Positions 63,985 to 64,000 of a DNA stretch of 64,000 nucleotides are shown here, one piece after another. Location: positions 6,934,001-6,998,000 of the forward strand of contig NZ_CP036276.1 of assembly GCF_007747995.1 (NCBI RefSeq). The letters run 5' to 3'. This DNA comes from Symmachiella dynata (GTDB taxonomy: Bacteria > Planctomycetota > Planctomycetia > Planctomycetales > Planctomycetaceae). Below the pieces are notes generated by a model. It did not search any database, was not told where the DNA came from, and was given only the letters and a program-made list of their open reading frames with translations. How positions within the stretch are numbered: the stretch's first letter is position 1; every line of letters begins with the position of its first letter. A program made the position numbers and the translations under genes.

Positions 63985-64000
63985 ATTCAGGGACGGTTAC

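Overview
The window looks like a stretch of planctomycete chromosome. The grounds are the gene content: a formylglycine-type sulfatase, a transmembrane Ser/Thr kinase beside an ECF sigma factor of the kinase-linked type, LpxK in a Gram-negative-like envelope setting, a large single-pass protein with an acidic Pro-rich middle, many exported proteins of unknown role, and moderately high GC. It is mostly ordinary chromosome, with unusually repeat-rich intergenic DNA. I saw no rRNA, tRNA, CRISPR array, prophage or intact transposase.

Layout. 1-6.6 kb holds exported proteins on the minus strand: a repetitive secreted protein cut by the left edge, a sulfatase, a PQQ-like propeller protein and a ThuA-like protein. 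6.9-16.8 kb is on the plus strand: a large single-pass protein, a PAS protein, a STAS protein, 2-oxoglutarate dehydrogenase E1 (sucA), a CPBP protease and a HEAT-repeat gene broken by one in-frame TGA. 17-32.6 kb is on the minus strand: a UDP-sugar dehydrogenase, a sugar isomerase, an LRR lipoprotein, a polytopic membrane protein, a glycosidase-like protein, a three-gene ATPase/membrane cluster, dapB, a sensor kinase with a c-heme motif, and queE-queC. 33-49.5 kb is mixed: an unknown accessory gene, an ASCH and beta-CASP nuclease pair, an ABC exporter, a Uma2 nuclease, an isocitrate dehydrogenase-type enzyme, lpxK, two tandem paralogous membrane proteins, ilvC and ilvN. 49.7-64 kb holds an acyl-CoA dehydrogenase, an SDR, glgC, the Ser/Thr kinase and sigma factor, a PTPS-CitG gene pair, a GT39-like glycosyltransferase, and parB preceded by a cluster of parS-like sites. 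The right end is almost wholly repeats, plus a small membrane protein gene broken by one in-frame TAG.

How the genes fit together. sucA and the isocitrate dehydrogenase serve the TCA cycle; ilvN/ilvC and dapB serve amino-acid synthesis; queE/queC make the deazaguanine precursor preQ0. The UDP-sugar dehydrogenase, the GT39-like protein, lpxK and possibly the ATPase cluster serve the cell surface. PAS, STAS, histidine kinase, Ser/Thr kinase and ECF sigma genes give a dense signalling layer.

The strongest unexplained signals are: a ~160-bp multi-hairpin repeat with three full copies and compensatory stem changes; the parS cluster next to parB; two genes each interrupted by a single in-frame stop; a P-loop-like ATPase that has lost its Walker lysine; and several nested palindromic repeat families, some of which supply or abut stop codons or extend ORFs falsely.
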